Positions 27,381 to 36,616 of a stretch of 64,000 nt of DNA are shown here, piece by piece. This stretch comes from Clostridium sp. AM58-1XD. GTDB taxonomy: Bacteria > Bacillota > Clostridia > Lachnospirales > Lachnospiraceae. Location: contig NZ_QSDR01000017.1 in the NCBI RefSeq assembly GCF_003464085.1, positions 1 through 64,000 of the forward strand, read 5' to 3'. The notes below the pieces were generated by a model. That model made no database searches and had not been told where the DNA came from. It saw nothing but the letters and a program-made list of their open reading frames with translations. Both the position numbers and the translations under genes were made by a program. Numbering within the stretch: position 1 is the first letter of the stretch; the number at the start of each line of letters is the position of its first letter.

Positions 27381-28910
27381 CTACGAAATAGCAATTCCAC
27401 CGCTTGCATAGCCTGCAATTGTATTTACCAGTGACAAACCTGTAGCTGAAGCAGTAAAGACAAGCATGAAACGTGTTCCTGCTGCTGCAGAGATATTAAG
27501 TCCTGCGGTAATCCCCGACGTAATCGTACCAACTGACAGAACTCCTGATAACGCAGGTGCCAGATTCACAACGGCTCCCGAGACCGCTGTAAAATTGTTG
27601 CTGGCAGCACTAGACTGATATAACTGTGCTGTAATCTGCAATGTTGACCCCACCAGGGACAAAGCTGCAGTTACACTGAAGTATGCTGCCAGGCTTGTTA
27701 TCGTACCCGCTCTTGGCATAGAAAAAGCAAAGTTAGTCAACGTGCCCGCAGGATTTGTCAGATCAATCACCCCACCAACAATCGACAGACCAGGAGCTGA
27801 ATTTCCGAAGCCCACGAATCCAGGGGTACCAACCAGTCCACCGGCAACCGTTGTAAGCGATACTGGTATACCAGAAGCAAATGGAATAATTGCTGAACTT
27901 CCGGCTATTCCTGTAACTCCAGTTGGGCCTTGAGTCCCCTGCGCCCCGGTTGGGCCGGTTGCTCCTGTAACTCCGGTTGTACCTTGAATTCCCTGTGCTC
28001 CCGTTGCTCCTGTTGCTCCCGCTGTTCCTTGAATTCCCTGTGCTCCGGTCGGGCCGGTTGCTCCAGCTGCTCCCGTTGCGCCTGTAGCTCCGGTTGTACC
28101 TCGAATTCCCTGCGCTCCGGCCGCTCCTGTCGGGCCGGTTTGCCCCATCGGCCCGGTTGGGCCCGTTGGACCTGTTGGACCTGTTGCACCATCTATTCCA
28201 TCAACCCCATCAGCTCCTGTCGGACCTATAACACCGTCAGCTCCTGTTGGACCCATCGCCCCGTCGGCTCCTGTCGGGCCTATGACTCCATCAACTCCAT
28301 TTAAGCCTGGTAACCCTTGTGCTCCGGTGGCGCCTGCTGCTCCCGTAGCTCCCGTCGGGCCTGCCGGAATGGTGAATAAGAGCTGAGCTCCATTCGGGGT
28401 AAAACTTTCATCAACACTGGCCTGTGTACCTGGGTCTCCTGTTACTGTACCAGCAATCGTAATAACTGGAGCCGGCCCAGTTCCTCCTGTAGTTCCTGCC
28501 GCTCCCGTAGCTCCCGTCGGGCCTTGAATTCCCTGTGCACCTGCCGCTCCCGTGGCTCCCGTCGGACCGGTTGCTCCGCGCAGTCCCTGGGGACCCTGTG
28601 CGCCCTGAGGTCCTTGTGGGCCGGCAATTCCAGGTTCTCCCTGTGGACCAATCGGCCCCTGAACACCTGTCGGGCCCGTATTTCCCTGCTGGCCCTGAGG
28701 TCCTGGCCGTCCAGGAGGCCCCTGTATCGGATAGCACCCTCCTTCATATGACGGATAACCGCAAGATCCAGGTCCTCCCGTCACACGATTAGGACATTGA
28801 GCCGCTGAGTCATACTCAGCCTGTTCCTCCTGAAATTCCATCGCTGCATCAGGACCATAAGGCTGCCGTCCAAAGGGATGCTGATTGAACGGAAAATATT
28901 GATTATTCAT
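27381..28910 (-). CDS. BclA-like collagen-repeat exosporium protein
   Basis: A 509-residue spore-surface filament candidate. Residues 1-60 form a Gln/Tyr/Cys-bearing head. Gly-X-Y triplets (mostly [12 protein letters not shown]) run from about 62 to 340, broken near 145-190 by a non-collagen insert ([17 protein letters not shown]...FTIPAGPTG) that recurs in clostridial collagen proteins. Residues ~345-509 resemble the trimerising C-terminal head of BclA ([20 protein letters not shown]). It should form trimers with a globular tip on the exosporium. AGGAGG and a SigK-type promoter lie just upstream. The frame is intact despite the repeats. Confidence 0.88.
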   Translation of the reverse strand: MNNQYFPFNQHPFGRQPYGPDAAMEFQEEQAEYDSAAQCPNRVTGGPGSCGYPSYEGGCYPIQGPPGRPGPQGQQGNTGPTGVQGPIGPQGEPGIAGPQGPQGAQGPQGLRGATGPTGATGAAGAQGIQGPTGATGAAGTTGGTGPAPVITIAGTVTGDPGTQASVDESFTPNGAQLLFTIPAGPTGATGAAGATGAQGLPGLNGVDGVIGPTGADGAMGPTGADGVIGPTGADGVDGIDGATGPTGPTGPTGPMGQTGPTGAAGAQGIRGTTGATGATGAAGATGPTGAQGIQGTAGATGATGAQGIQGTTGVTGATGPTGAQGTQGPTGVTGIAGSSAIIPFASGIPVSLTTVAGGLVGTPGFVGFGNSAPGLSIVGGVIDLTNPAGTLTNFAFSMPRAGTITSLAAYFSVTAALSLVGSTLQITAQLYQSSAASNNFTAVSGAVVNLAPALSGVLSVGTITSGITAGLNISAAAGTRFMLVFTASATGLSLVNTIAGYASGGIAIS

Positions 28911-28943
28911 ACCAAAAACCTCCTAAAATACTATGTCCAATAT

Positions 28944-28970
28944 TATAATATGTCCCAATAGGAAAAGAGT
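28944..28970 (-). promoter_or_regulatory. SigK-type promoter of the bclA-like gene
   Basis: Minus-strand AC (28969-28970), 16 bases, CATATTATA (28944-28952) matches AC-N16-CATANNNTA. Transcription would start about 25 bases before the ATG, timing expression to late mother-cell development. Confidence 0.65.
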
Positions 28971-29196
28971 TCGGCAGCCATTGTCCGGCAGTGTTTTCAT
29001 AAAGGAAATCTCGGCAGCTTATGTAACTGCTGTTGCAGATAAGTGCGCAAAGGCAGGTTTTTTACGTATTAAATCTATTTGTGATCGGTGAAGTAAACGG
29101 CAGCATCGGCGCATGATTTTTGAACATAAAGCCAGGCAATCCACAGAATCAGGGGTAAGTTCATACCGTGTTGTTTTATATGGAAACAAGAAGTTT

Positions 29197-30099
29197 CTAA
29201 TAATTTCTATGTTGCCTTACTTTTTTCTTTGCGGAAGGTATAATTTCCTCATGGAAGAAGTAATTCACCACAATAGGCATTTCCTCAAAGGGACGGCTGA
29301 TAGAATCATCGTCCCGCACATAGAGAAGCTTCTCGTCCGCTGTAAACTTTCGCATTTCTTCATCCAGCATGGCCCAATAGCTTCTGTCATTCTTTTGATA
29401 TATCTTCTCATACAGAGGAAGAAGGTTCGGATATTTATCCGCAATATAGTCCAGAACGACTTTCTTATATCCGCCGCGCAGGTTCAGATTTTCCAGCCAG
29501 ACAAGATTACACTGCTTCTTTGCCCGGCGGATAATTGACGGAACATCGGTAATGCCGGGGAAGATGGGTGAAATAAAACAGGTCGTCCGTACTCCGGCGT
29601 CGTGAAAGGCTTTCATGGCCGCAAAGCGGCGGTCGATACTCACCGCAGTATCCATATCCGCACGAAAGGCGTCATCCAGCGTATTAATCGACCACGATAC
29701 ACGGGCATCTGGAAAAGATTTTATTAAGTCAAGGTCGCGCAGAATCAGGTCGGATTTTGTTGCAATACTGATCTTGCAGCCGCTGCCCTGCATTTGCTTC
29801 AAAAGCGCCCTCGTCCGGCCACAGATTTCTTCCAGCGGCTGATAGGGGTCGGTAACAGAGCCAATGAAAAGTTCCTTGCCTGCGTACTTTTCCGGTTTTT
29901 TGATTTCCGGCCAATGCTTCACATCCACAAATTCTCCCCAAGGCTCAGGGTGGTTGGAGAACCGCTTCATAAAGGAAGCATAGCAATATTTACAGCTGTG
30001 TTCGCAGCCCACATACGGGTTGACGGAATAGTCGCTGACGGGAAGATTTGATTTTGTCAATATGCCTTTTACTTCTATATCCTGAATGATTGGTTTCAT
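29197..30099 (-). CDS. Radical SAM protein, SPL/Rv2578c-like family
   Basis: About 300 residues starting at MKPIIQDIEVKG. The 4Fe-4S motif GCEHSCKYCYA (CxxxCxxC) lies near residues 30-40. ELFIGSVTDPYQPLE and IATKSDLILRDLDLI follow the order typical of the spore-photoproduct-lyase-like family. It uses SAM for radical chemistry; the substrate is unknown. Its ATG overlaps the TGA of the upstream GNAT gene (ATGA), making it the last cistron of a four-gene operon behind the adenylation enzyme. Whether it joins the same pathway is not provable here. Confidence 0.85.
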   Translation of the reverse strand: MKPIIQDIEVKGILTKSNLPVSDYSVNPYVGCEHSCKYCYASFMKRFSNHPEPWGEFVDVKHWPEIKKPEKYAGKELFIGSVTDPYQPLEEICGRTRALLKQMQGSGCKISIATKSDLILRDLDLIKSFPDARVSWSINTLDDAFRADMDTAVSIDRRFAAMKAFHDAGVRTTCFISPIFPGITDVPSIIRRAKKQCNLVWLENLNLRGGYKKVVLDYIADKYPNLLPLYEKIYQKNDRSYWAMLDEEMRKFTADEKLLYVRDDDSISRPFEEMPIVVNYFFHEEIIPSAKKKVRQHRNY

Positions 30100-30587
30100 A
30101 AAATAATTCCCTTTCTGTCGAAAACAGCCATGTCCAGCTTCAAATAATCCATCATGGGCGTAAATCCAATCTTCTGGTATAACTTTCTTCCGCAATCAGA
30201 GGTTTCCAAGTAGATTTTGGTGATACCGCGCTGCATGGCCTGCTCCATCAGCCAGAGAACGATTCTTTTACCCGCTCCCTGTCCGCGAAACTGAGGACGG
30301 ATATAAATATTCATCAGGTAGGCGCACAAGCCGGTGGGATTGTCGGGGGAAGGCATCTCCTGATAGATACAGATGCCGCCGCAGCCGATGATTTCTTCCG
30401 AACAGGCGAAGCAGGCAACGTGCCCGTCTGTTTTCATCATGGTCTGGTAATAGCTGCGGTTTGCCTGTTCCAGTGCAGTCAGATCCTGCTCCTCAGGAAT
30501 GCTGAATACCTCGCGCAGAACCTCCATGCGCCAACTCATCATAGTTTCGAGATCACCGATACCGGCCTGCCTTATTATAATTTCCAC
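30096..30587 (-). CDS. GNAT family N-acetyltransferase
   Basis: A 163-residue acetyltransferase with the CoA loop RPQFRGQGAGKRI (R/QxxGxG/A) and C-terminal LYQKIGFTPMMDYL. The likely start is GTG 30587, which shares one base with the stop of the adenylation gene. It overlaps the radical SAM gene by four bases. Tight packing suggests it acetylates, or acyl-modifies, a product of this operon. Similarity to ordinary housekeeping GNATs leaves the substrate open. Confidence 0.87.
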   Translation of the reverse strand: MEIIIRQAGIGDLETMMSWRMEVLREVFSIPEEQDLTALEQANRSYYQTMMKTDGHVACFACSEEIIGCGGICIYQEMPSPDNPTGLCAYLMNIYIRPQFRGQGAGKRIVLWLMEQAMQRGITKIYLETSDCGRKLYQKIGFTPMMDYLKLDMAVFDRKGIIL

Positions 30588-32064
30588 TAGAAATTCCCCG
30601 CTTTCATCACCACCGGAAGCCTGGTAATATCCGGTTTCCCATTGCTGTTCAGAGGAATCTGCGGCATTTTCACAATAAATTCCGGGATCATGAACTCAGT
30701 CAGATTTTCTGAAAGCTCTTTCCTCACTTCAGACACTTTTATATTTTGATTTTCCGGAATGACATAGGCAATCATGTAAGAAAGCCCGTCATCGTCCTTA
30801 AAAGCCCGAACGACAGCTTGTTCCACCCCTTTGCACTGATAGAGTGTAGATTCCACTTCCATGACCTCCACGCGCTTGCCGTAAATCATTATCTGCGTGT
30901 CTTTCCGGTGGAGAAACGCAATGTTCCCATCCGGGAGAACATAGCCTAAGTCACCGCTTCTATACATCACATTCCCATCCGATAAAACTACAAATGCTCT
31001 GTTTTCTTCCTCACGATCCCCAATGTAGCCGAGGGATACACCTCCTCCAAAAATGCAGACTTCGCCCGTTTCACCGTTAGGAACTTCGTTCCCGTCCTGA
31101 TCCAGAATGTGAATTTCGCACCCCTTGACTGGATGGCCGATGGGATAGGTTCCGTCCGCCAGAACCATCCCGCTGTTGCAGCGGTAATAGGAGGCGCATA
31201 CCGTAGTTTCAGACGGGCCATATGTATTGTATACCTCCGCCTGATCCAGCAGATGATCCACGTAGCTCCGCGCAGTACATCGCCTCCGCTGATTAAAAGC
31301 CTCAGGGACGGCGGAATTTCAGGCAGATGATTCATCTCTGCCAAAAGGTACGGAAACCCGCTGAGCATCGTGATATGATGCTTATCCACAAAGTTCATCA
31401 GCGAGCGGATATCCTCTTTATCTTCCGCAGAGGGAATAGCAAGCGCCGCACCGTTCAAAAGCCCTCCGTACACTTCCTCTACAAAAATATCAAAGGAACA
31501 CACGGAATTTTGAAGCATTACATCGCCCACCGTAGGGTGAAATTCATGTGCAAACGCCTTGACATAATGGCACACGTTGCGGTTGCTGACGCAGACACCC
31601 TTTGGCTTCCCGGTTGTGCCGGAAGTATAAAGGACATATGCCGGACTTTCCGGATTCTGCACATTATTTCTCCGGGGAACCGGTGTTTCCACGCCGCAAA
31701 TCTCGCAGTCCGTCAGCCGTATTTCAAACCCATCTAATTTGTCCGCGTATTCCCGCTCGGTCAAAATAAATTCCGCATTTGCCTCCGCCATCATGTAATG
31801 GATTCTACCAGTTGGGAAAGACGGCTCAGCCGGAACATATCTTGCCCCGCATTTTAATGCGGCCAGCATGGACGCGATCATTTCACCGCGATGACTCATG
31901 ACAATGCCAATGCTGCTTACTTCCTTTGGAAAACTGCCCGCGATCATATCCACCATATCGGAGAGTTCTCCAAATGTCATGGTTCTGCCATTTTCAATAA
32001 TGGCCTTTTCCTGCCTGTGATTTTTTACTGTGTTCTCGAAAAGTGTGTAAATGGTATCTGTCAT
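30587..32064 (-). pseudogene. Stand-alone amino-acid adenylation (NRPS A-domain) protein, one-base frameshift
   Basis: Start ATG 32064 behind AGGAGG. Core motifs in order are KCGARYVPAEPSFP (A2), YVLYTSGTTGKPKG (A3, 143-156), SFDIFVEE (A4), then after the break NTYGPSETTV (A5), GEVCIFGGGVSLGYIG (A6), YRSGDLGYVLPDG (A7) and NSNGKPDI (A10). One base is missing at ~31267 (CGC GGA GC TAC); restored, it is 492 residues. It would activate an amino or aryl acid with ATP. There is no carrier or condensation domain, which is unusual for an NRPS but normal for DltA-like ligases. Confidence 0.86.
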
Positions 32065-32096
32065 AACAATATCCTCCTGTACCTTTTGCCTGTAAC

Positions 32097-32798
32097 TCAT
32101 CTTTCCAACAGCCATGCAATACCTGCTGCTGTTCGCTGTGTGCCATCTTTAAAATGATTACCGGGATTCAGTCTGAAACAAGTGTCAATGCCTTTGTCAC
32201 GATAAAACCGCTCTATTTTCTCTGTCTGCTCCTGTACGATTTTTAAATAGGGATTCTTTGTCTTACGCTCCGCATCACCCAACGAAAAGTATAAATGTTC
32301 CGGTCGCTGCTTCATTTCACGGGAGCAGACATATTCCGCAAAGCCGGGAAACCAGAGGGAACCGGACATACTGGCAGCCCTTGAAAAATTCTCGGTTTGA
32401 TACAGAGAATAGATTGCGAATAAACCGGCAAGAGAATATCCGGAAATTCCTCTCCATAAAGCACGCCCCCGAATCTGTTCTTCTGCCTTTGGAACGATTT
32501 GATCCAATAAAAGCCGCAGATATTCGTCCGCGCCGCCGGTACAGGGCGTGTCGTCCGCTGAAATGGGTGGAATGTCCCAGGGCGCCATGTCGTGATCCCA
32601 ATTCAATCCGCTAATAGCCACCAGCGTGAAATCAGGACAGCGGCATTCTTGCAGCGCTTCATATACCCGGTCTCCTTCCTCTGAAAATGTATGCAGATAA
32701 ATAATCGGCCTGTCCGCTTCGTCGCTGGGATAGACCAGAACCTTTTTATCCGCAATTTTATATTGGTATTTGTCGTAAAAATTTCTTTCCATATACAT
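32097..32798 (-). CDS. Alpha/beta-hydrolase esterase (Fes/IroE-like)
   Basis: A ~233-residue serine esterase. The nucleophile elbow is GYSLAGL near residue 120, and a late NPGNHFKDG could carry the catalytic His. GLNWDHDMAPWDIPPI resembles esterase D or siderophore-esterase-like proteins. It has no signal peptide, so it is cytoplasmic. It is the first gene of the operon, 32 bases before the adenylation gene. It may hydrolyse a thioester or ester made by that enzyme. GGAGG precedes two close ATG codons (32798, 32792), so the exact start is uncertain. Confidence 0.72.
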   Translation of the reverse strand: MYMERNFYDKYQYKIADKKVLVYPSDEADRPIIYLHTFSEEGDRVYEALQECRCPDFTLVAISGLNWDHDMAPWDIPPISADDTPCTGGADEYLRLLLDQIVPKAEEQIRGRALWRGISGYSLAGLFAIYSLYQTENFSRAASMSGSLWFPGFAEYVCSREMKQRPEHLYFSLGDAERKTKNPYLKIVQEQTEKIERFYRDKGIDTCFRLNPGNHFKDGTQRTAAGIAWLLER

Positions 32799-32814
32799 CA
32801 CGCCTCCTTGACTA

Positions 32815-32905
32815 TTGATAGTACATTAATTATACTATATCTGAAAACAGAAGCAAGTACGCAGATTTTTGGTACATAGTATCAAAAAACGTACCATGGA
32901 TTTTC
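32815..32905. promoter_or_regulatory. Divergent control region with two candidate HxlR operators
   Basis: ATAGTA-CATTAATTA-TACTAT (about 32817-32838) and TGGTAC...GTACCA (about 32870-32897) are inverted repeats placed between the esterase operon and the HxlR gene. One could control each direction. Confidence 0.5.
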
Positions 32906-32925
32906 AGAACAGGAGGCTTATACTT

Positions 32926-33327
32926 ATGCAGGGATTTATGTCGTATGAAGAATACTTACGAGATGTAAAAAAAGGAATCGTTACTGATTTAGGAAATTGT
33001 CCGGTTACACCGCTTCTGATTATGCTTCAGGGAAAATGGAAAACACAGATTTTATATGAGCTTTGCATTTATGATTCTGTGCGCTTTAGCGTACTGAAAA
33101 AGGATTTGCCCGGTATTACGAATACCATGCTGACCAGCGCTTTGCGCGAACTGGAAGCAGATGGCTTTATCAACCGGGTGCAGTTCAATGAAATCCCTCC
33201 CCATGTGGAGTATTCCTTTACGGAAAAGGGAAAAGACCTGATGCCCATTTTTTATGAAATTATGAAATGGGGATTCAAACATGAAAACGACCGGTCGGAA
33301 AAGGAGCAGCCAATCCGACCGGAATGA
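32926..33327 (+). CDS. HxlR-family transcriptional regulator
   Basis: A 133-residue winged-helix regulator. The family signatures are NCPVTPLLIMLQGKWKTQILY, LKKDLPGITNTMLTSALREL and EYSFTEKGKDLMPI. ATG 32926 lies behind AGGAGG. HxlR proteins are dimeric redox or metabolite sensors that usually control an adjacent divergent operon, here the esterase-adenylation-GNAT-rSAM genes. Two inverted repeats in the intergenic region support this. A single cysteine (NCPVT) could allow thiol sensing, as in other HxlR proteins with a Cys at this place. Confidence 0.88.
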   Translation: MQGFMSYEEYLRDVKKGIVTDLGNCPVTPLLIMLQGKWKTQILYELCIYDSVRFSVLKKDLPGITNTMLTSALRELEADGFINRVQFNEIPPHVEYSFTEKGKDLMPIFYEIMKWGFKHENDRSEKEQPIRPE

Positions 33328-33682
33328 CATATTAAAGTTTGCGCTGGAAAAAGACGCCCGCTGACAGCACAATGCCTGATCTGCACTATAACGTCATTGA
33401 GGCTTTCTACCAGAGGGAACCCGGCTGGCATGTGATTCATTCGACACGGGATTTGATTCTCCCATTCTCTTTAGATGTGAAAAGGCTGAAAGAAACTGCA
33501 ACCGGCTAAATTTGTCGTCTGTATTAAGCATATCCACCTTGTATCCAATCTGCCGGCGTGAATCTGTGTCTTTCAGGCAAGGATCAAGGTGAATATTTTC
33601 TGCTGATATGATGGTGAAAAATTGAATATGTATTATATATGGTACTTGTAATCCCTGGCGTGGCTGCCGCAAACATATTTAT
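33328..33682. other. Gap with a possible 45-codon remnant
   Basis: There is no convincing gene. A short plus-strand frame (33372-33509, starting MPDLHYNVIEAFYQREPGW) lacks a ribosome site and resembles a stray piece of a larger protein that I cannot identify. The rest shows no promoter or stem-loop of note. Confidence 0.35.
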
Positions 33683-34504
33683 CTAATCTTCCAGGTTCTC
33701 CAGGGCACTGTAACTCATGTCGCGAAATACCTGATAGTACTTCTGAAATCCTTCACGCCCTATAATATAAATATTGGGCATATATTCCATCCGGTTCTTT
33801 GAATACCGTATGCGCTCAAGACCGTTATCGACAGAGGTATGATTACTTAATGCCACGTCTGCGTTCTTTTCATTTGCCCGGGCCATAAAATAATCCAATG
33901 ACCTTAAGTACTGCACAATCTGATTTTTTGACCGCGGAGGCGTCGTGCCTCCCCAAAGAGCAGCCATATGGGGCAGCCCATTTTCCGTTACAGAAAATAA
34001 GAAACTCAATCCTCCCGGAGTATGACCAGGCGTACTGTAAACAAAGATCGTTTTGTCCCCTAATGATATCGTATCGCCATCCTGAACATAAGCCGTGATT
34101 TCATAATCCTTCCAGGTCTCCGGCCTGTCCGGCTTTGTCGGATGTTCCTGCCAGAAACGGTCATCCGTCCTGGAGAGGTATGTATCCACGTGATATTGTT
34201 CCACGAACCATTTCCCACAGCCTGTATGATCCACATGTCCATGTGTCAGGACCAGTTTTTTTATATCGTCCGGGTTCCATCCCGCACCTTTTACCGCATC
34301 TACAATCGCCTGAAAAGCTTCCTGCGCAGGCCAGATGGCATCAATTACGATCAGACCTTCACTCGTCTTCAGCACAAAGCAGTTTGTTTCCTTTTGAGCT
34401 ACAATCAGTAAATCATCAAAAATTCTGGCATATGTAAAAAATGACATATCCTCCATTCCACGAATTGTCTCTGCCGTAAAAACAGGCATCTTTAACATGT
34501 TCAT
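33683..34504 (-). CDS. MBL-fold metallo-hydrolase
   Basis: A ~273-residue metallo-beta-lactamase-fold enzyme. The metal motif LTHGHVDHTG (HxHxDH) is near residue 87-96. STPGHTPGG holds the next His, and LSNHTSVDNG the last. The layout is like subclass B3-related hydrolases, but no secretion signal is seen, so a cytoplasmic hydrolase is likelier than a secreted beta-lactamase. GGGAG nine bases before ATG 34504 favours that start. It is divergent from blaI, whose operator lies 240 bases upstream. Confidence 0.83.
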   Translation of the reverse strand: MNMLKMPVFTAETIRGMEDMSFFTYARIFDDLLIVAQKETNCFVLKTSEGLIVIDAIWPAQEAFQAIVDAVKGAGWNPDDIKKLVLTHGHVDHTGCGKWFVEQYHVDTYLSRTDDRFWQEHPTKPDRPETWKDYEITAYVQDGDTISLGDKTIFVYSTPGHTPGGLSFLFSVTENGLPHMAALWGGTTPPRSKNQIVQYLRSLDYFMARANEKNADVALSNHTSVDNGLERIRYSKNRMEYMPNIYIIGREGFQKYYQVFRDMSYSALENLED

Positions 34505-34697
34505 TTCCATTGTCTCCCTTCGCCGCTTTCACTTTTTCGAGTATATATTACTGAAAATTATAGCATACCGGATATGAAAAGTACACCTGGTCTTGAACAG
34601 TTGTTCTCTATATTCATTTCTCGAATCCGATTTTCGAAATTTAAGATCTTTAACAGCTGCTCCATAAGTTCTCTGTAAATCTGCGCTTCGGATGTAT

Positions 34698-34744
34698 TTG
34701 ACAAGAAACCTTGGTCCATATATAATATTGTTATTACATCTGTA
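34698..34744 (+). promoter_or_regulatory. blaI promoter and BlaI/MecI operator
   Basis: TTGACA (34698-34703), 17 bases, TATAAT (34721-34726) is a consensus promoter. TACATCTGTA (34735-34744), just past the start point, is the BlaI/MecI half-site pattern TACANNTGTA, so the gene is probably autoregulated. Confidence 0.8.
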
Positions 34745-34764
34745 AGAATTAAGGAGAAGTTATT

Positions 34765-35139
34765 ATGACAGATTTACCTCAAATCTCTGAAGCAGAATTT
34801 GAAGTTATGAAGATCGTATGGAAACTTGCGCCGATCAGTACGAATGAAGTGACCGATATTCTGACAAGAAGTACGGAATGGAGCCCCAAAACCATACAGA
34901 CTCTGTTAAAACGGCTGGTGAATAAAAATGCTCTCACCTATGAAAAACAGGGCCGCCTGTTCATTTATACACCGTTAGTAAAGGAAGACGAATACCTCAT
35001 TCAAAAAAGCTGTTCATTTTTAAAACGTTATTATGACGGCAATATCACCTCCATGCTGTCGTCCTTTATTGAGAATGACCAGCTGTCCGATACCGATATC
35101 AATACGCTTCGTTCCCTTCTTTCCAAAAAATCCAAATAA
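34765..35139 (+). CDS. blaI: BlaI/MecI/CopY-family repressor
   Basis: A 124-residue winged-helix repressor: ISEAEFEVMKIVWKLAPIST, TDILTRSTEWSPKTIQTLLKRL (recognition helix) and YTPLVKEDEYL match the family closely. The C-terminal part provides the dimer and protease-site region (Asn-rich stretch before ITSMLSSF). It normally represses beta-lactam-response genes and is inactivated by BlaR1. The blaR1 gene immediately downstream is deleted internally, so this repressor may be permanently on or answer to another protease. Confidence 0.92.
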   Translation: MTDLPQISEAEFEVMKIVWKLAPISTNEVTDILTRSTEWSPKTIQTLLKRLVNKNALTYEKQGRLFIYTPLVKEDEYLIQKSCSFLKRYYDGNITSMLSSFIENDQLSDTDINTLRSLLSKKSK

Positions 35140-35141
35140 AA

Positions 35142-35588
35142 GGAGGGCTTTCAGGAAGTTATTCAGCAATCATCTTTCCGGCCGCATGCAGTACCGTCTC
35201 TGGTTTCTCATGCTCCTGCTTCTGTCTGTTTCGTTTTTCCCTGTCCGCCCCGCCGGATGGCTTTCTATTATTACATATCTCTCCCGTTGAACAGGCAGAG
35301 CTTCTGCAAAAGCTGCGCAACAATGAATTTGGATTTCATCCGGCTAATATTCAGGCTGTTAAGGAATCCATCCTGCTTTCTTCATCTGAGAACGGTTCTT
35401 TTTACGGAAAAACGGGTACGGGACAAATAAACGGAAAAAATGTGAACGGCTGGTTTGTCGGTTACGTGGAAAAACCAGACCGTGTTTATTACTTTGCCGC
35501 AAATATTCACGGCCGTTCCGGCGCAGTTGGAAGCAAGGCAGCCGAAATCACTCAGTCTGTTTTATCAGATATGCAGATATGGGACTAA
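35142..35588 (+). pseudogene. blaR1-type sensor, internally deleted
   Basis: An N-terminal piece (KLFSNHLSGRMQYRLWFLML, a BlaR1 first membrane segment) is followed, in another frame, by the C-terminal penicillin-sensor end: SPVEQAELLQKLRNNEFGF, then YGKTGTGQINGKNVNGWFVGY with the KTG box, and GSKAAEITQSVLSDMQIW. The zinc-protease region and most of the sensor, several hundred residues, are gone. This is a clear deletion relic rather than a point frameshift. Confidence 0.82.
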
Positions 35589-35691
35589 ATGCAGCCAGCA
35601 TTTACGCTGACGGCACAATCGAAAAAAATAGGATAAATGTATCGGAATCAACAACAGCAAAAGGTATGACAGGCACGCGGAGGCATGATAT

Positions 35692-36522
35692 ATGGACAGA
35701 AAAGAGCTCATCAATCAAAGTATTGACTATATTATACAGCATTTAGATGAGGATTTATCACTTGATACCCTATCTGCTCGTTTTTTTATATCTAAATATC
35801 ATTTCAGCCGGATATTCAAGGAAGAAACCGGAGAAACCATTTATTCATTTATTAAGCGCTGTAAGATCGACCAGAGCGCTGTCGATCTGAAATTAAATCC
35901 GTCAAAAGCAATTACAGACATCGGTTTAGATTACGGATACAGCTCTTCCAACTATAGTTCTGTCTTCAAAAAACATCACAATACTTCCCCCACCCTGTTC
36001 AGGCAGTCAATCCCTGCCCATAGTATGTCAGATCCCTTTGTTCCTGAGCGGATAGTTCACTTTAAAACTGCGGAGGAATATGCCTCTAAAATTGAAATTC
36101 AACAGCTGGATGACTTTTTTGTGATCTATGAGCGGTTCATTGGAAATTATGCAGATCTTGAAAATAACTGGTATCAATTTTTAGATCAGTACGAAGCACT
36201 TATAAATGAGAAAACAATTCTGGCAGAGCGCTTTTTTAATGATCCGGCTATTACAGACTCATCCCAATGTATCTGTGATATCTGCATGACAGCAGAACAG
36301 GGTTTTGGCTTCCATAATGTTATGTGGATCGGAGGCGGCAGATGGATTGTGTACCATTTCGATGGGAAAATCAAAGATATCTTTGAGACCTTACAGGGGA
36401 TTTTCAGCGTTTGGCTGCCTGAAAGTGGTTACACCATGACGCAGCGATATGGATTGAATATTTATCACAGAATTGACCGTGATAATCACAGCGTTGTAAT
36501 GGATTTATGTATCCCAATTTAA
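35692..36522 (+). CDS. AraC-family regulator with C-terminal GyrI-like domain
   Basis: A 276-residue regulator with the DNA-binding AraC module first (IDYIIQHLDEDLSLDTLSAR; ITDIGLDYGYSSSNYSSVFKKH). A C-terminal effector domain of the GyrI/SOUL-like type follows (FVIYERFIGNYADLENNWYQF, with AEQGFGFHNVMWIGGG). MarA/Rob-like proteins of this design bind lipophilic drugs or small molecules. GGAGG precedes the ATG. The DUF6144 gene starts 95 bases downstream on the same strand and may be a target. Confidence 0.86.
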   Translation: MDRKELINQSIDYIIQHLDEDLSLDTLSARFFISKYHFSRIFKEETGETIYSFIKRCKIDQSAVDLKLNPSKAITDIGLDYGYSSSNYSSVFKKHHNTSPTLFRQSIPAHSMSDPFVPERIVHFKTAEEYASKIEIQQLDDFFVIYERFIGNYADLENNWYQFLDQYEALINEKTILAERFFNDPAITDSSQCICDICMTAEQGFGFHNVMWIGGGRWIVYHFDGKIKDIFETLQGIFSVWLPESGYTMTQRYGLNIYHRIDRDNHSVVMDLCIPI

Positions 36523-36616
36523 AATAAAAGCAAGAATTCAGAAGTCATTGAAGCGACTTTTCCTCTATAATCAGAAGTGGTTAAAAATACTTCGATAGAT
36601 AGGAGGTCGTTTTGAA

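Noticed and set aside
27905..28792. Long open frames on both strands within the collagen-repeat gene
   Set aside because: They arise from the low-complexity Gly-X-Y codons; only the 27381-28910 minus frame gives a family-like protein with promoter and ribosome site.
29100..29196. Protein-like frame ending before the radical SAM gene (SAAYVTAVADKCAKAGF)
   Set aside because: It is short, without a start or ribosome site and in no family I recognise; noted only as a possible relic.
33683..34504. Calling the MBL-fold gene a secreted beta-lactamase because blaI is next to it
   Set aside because: No signal peptide is visible, the genes diverge, and the MBL fold covers many unrelated hydrolases.
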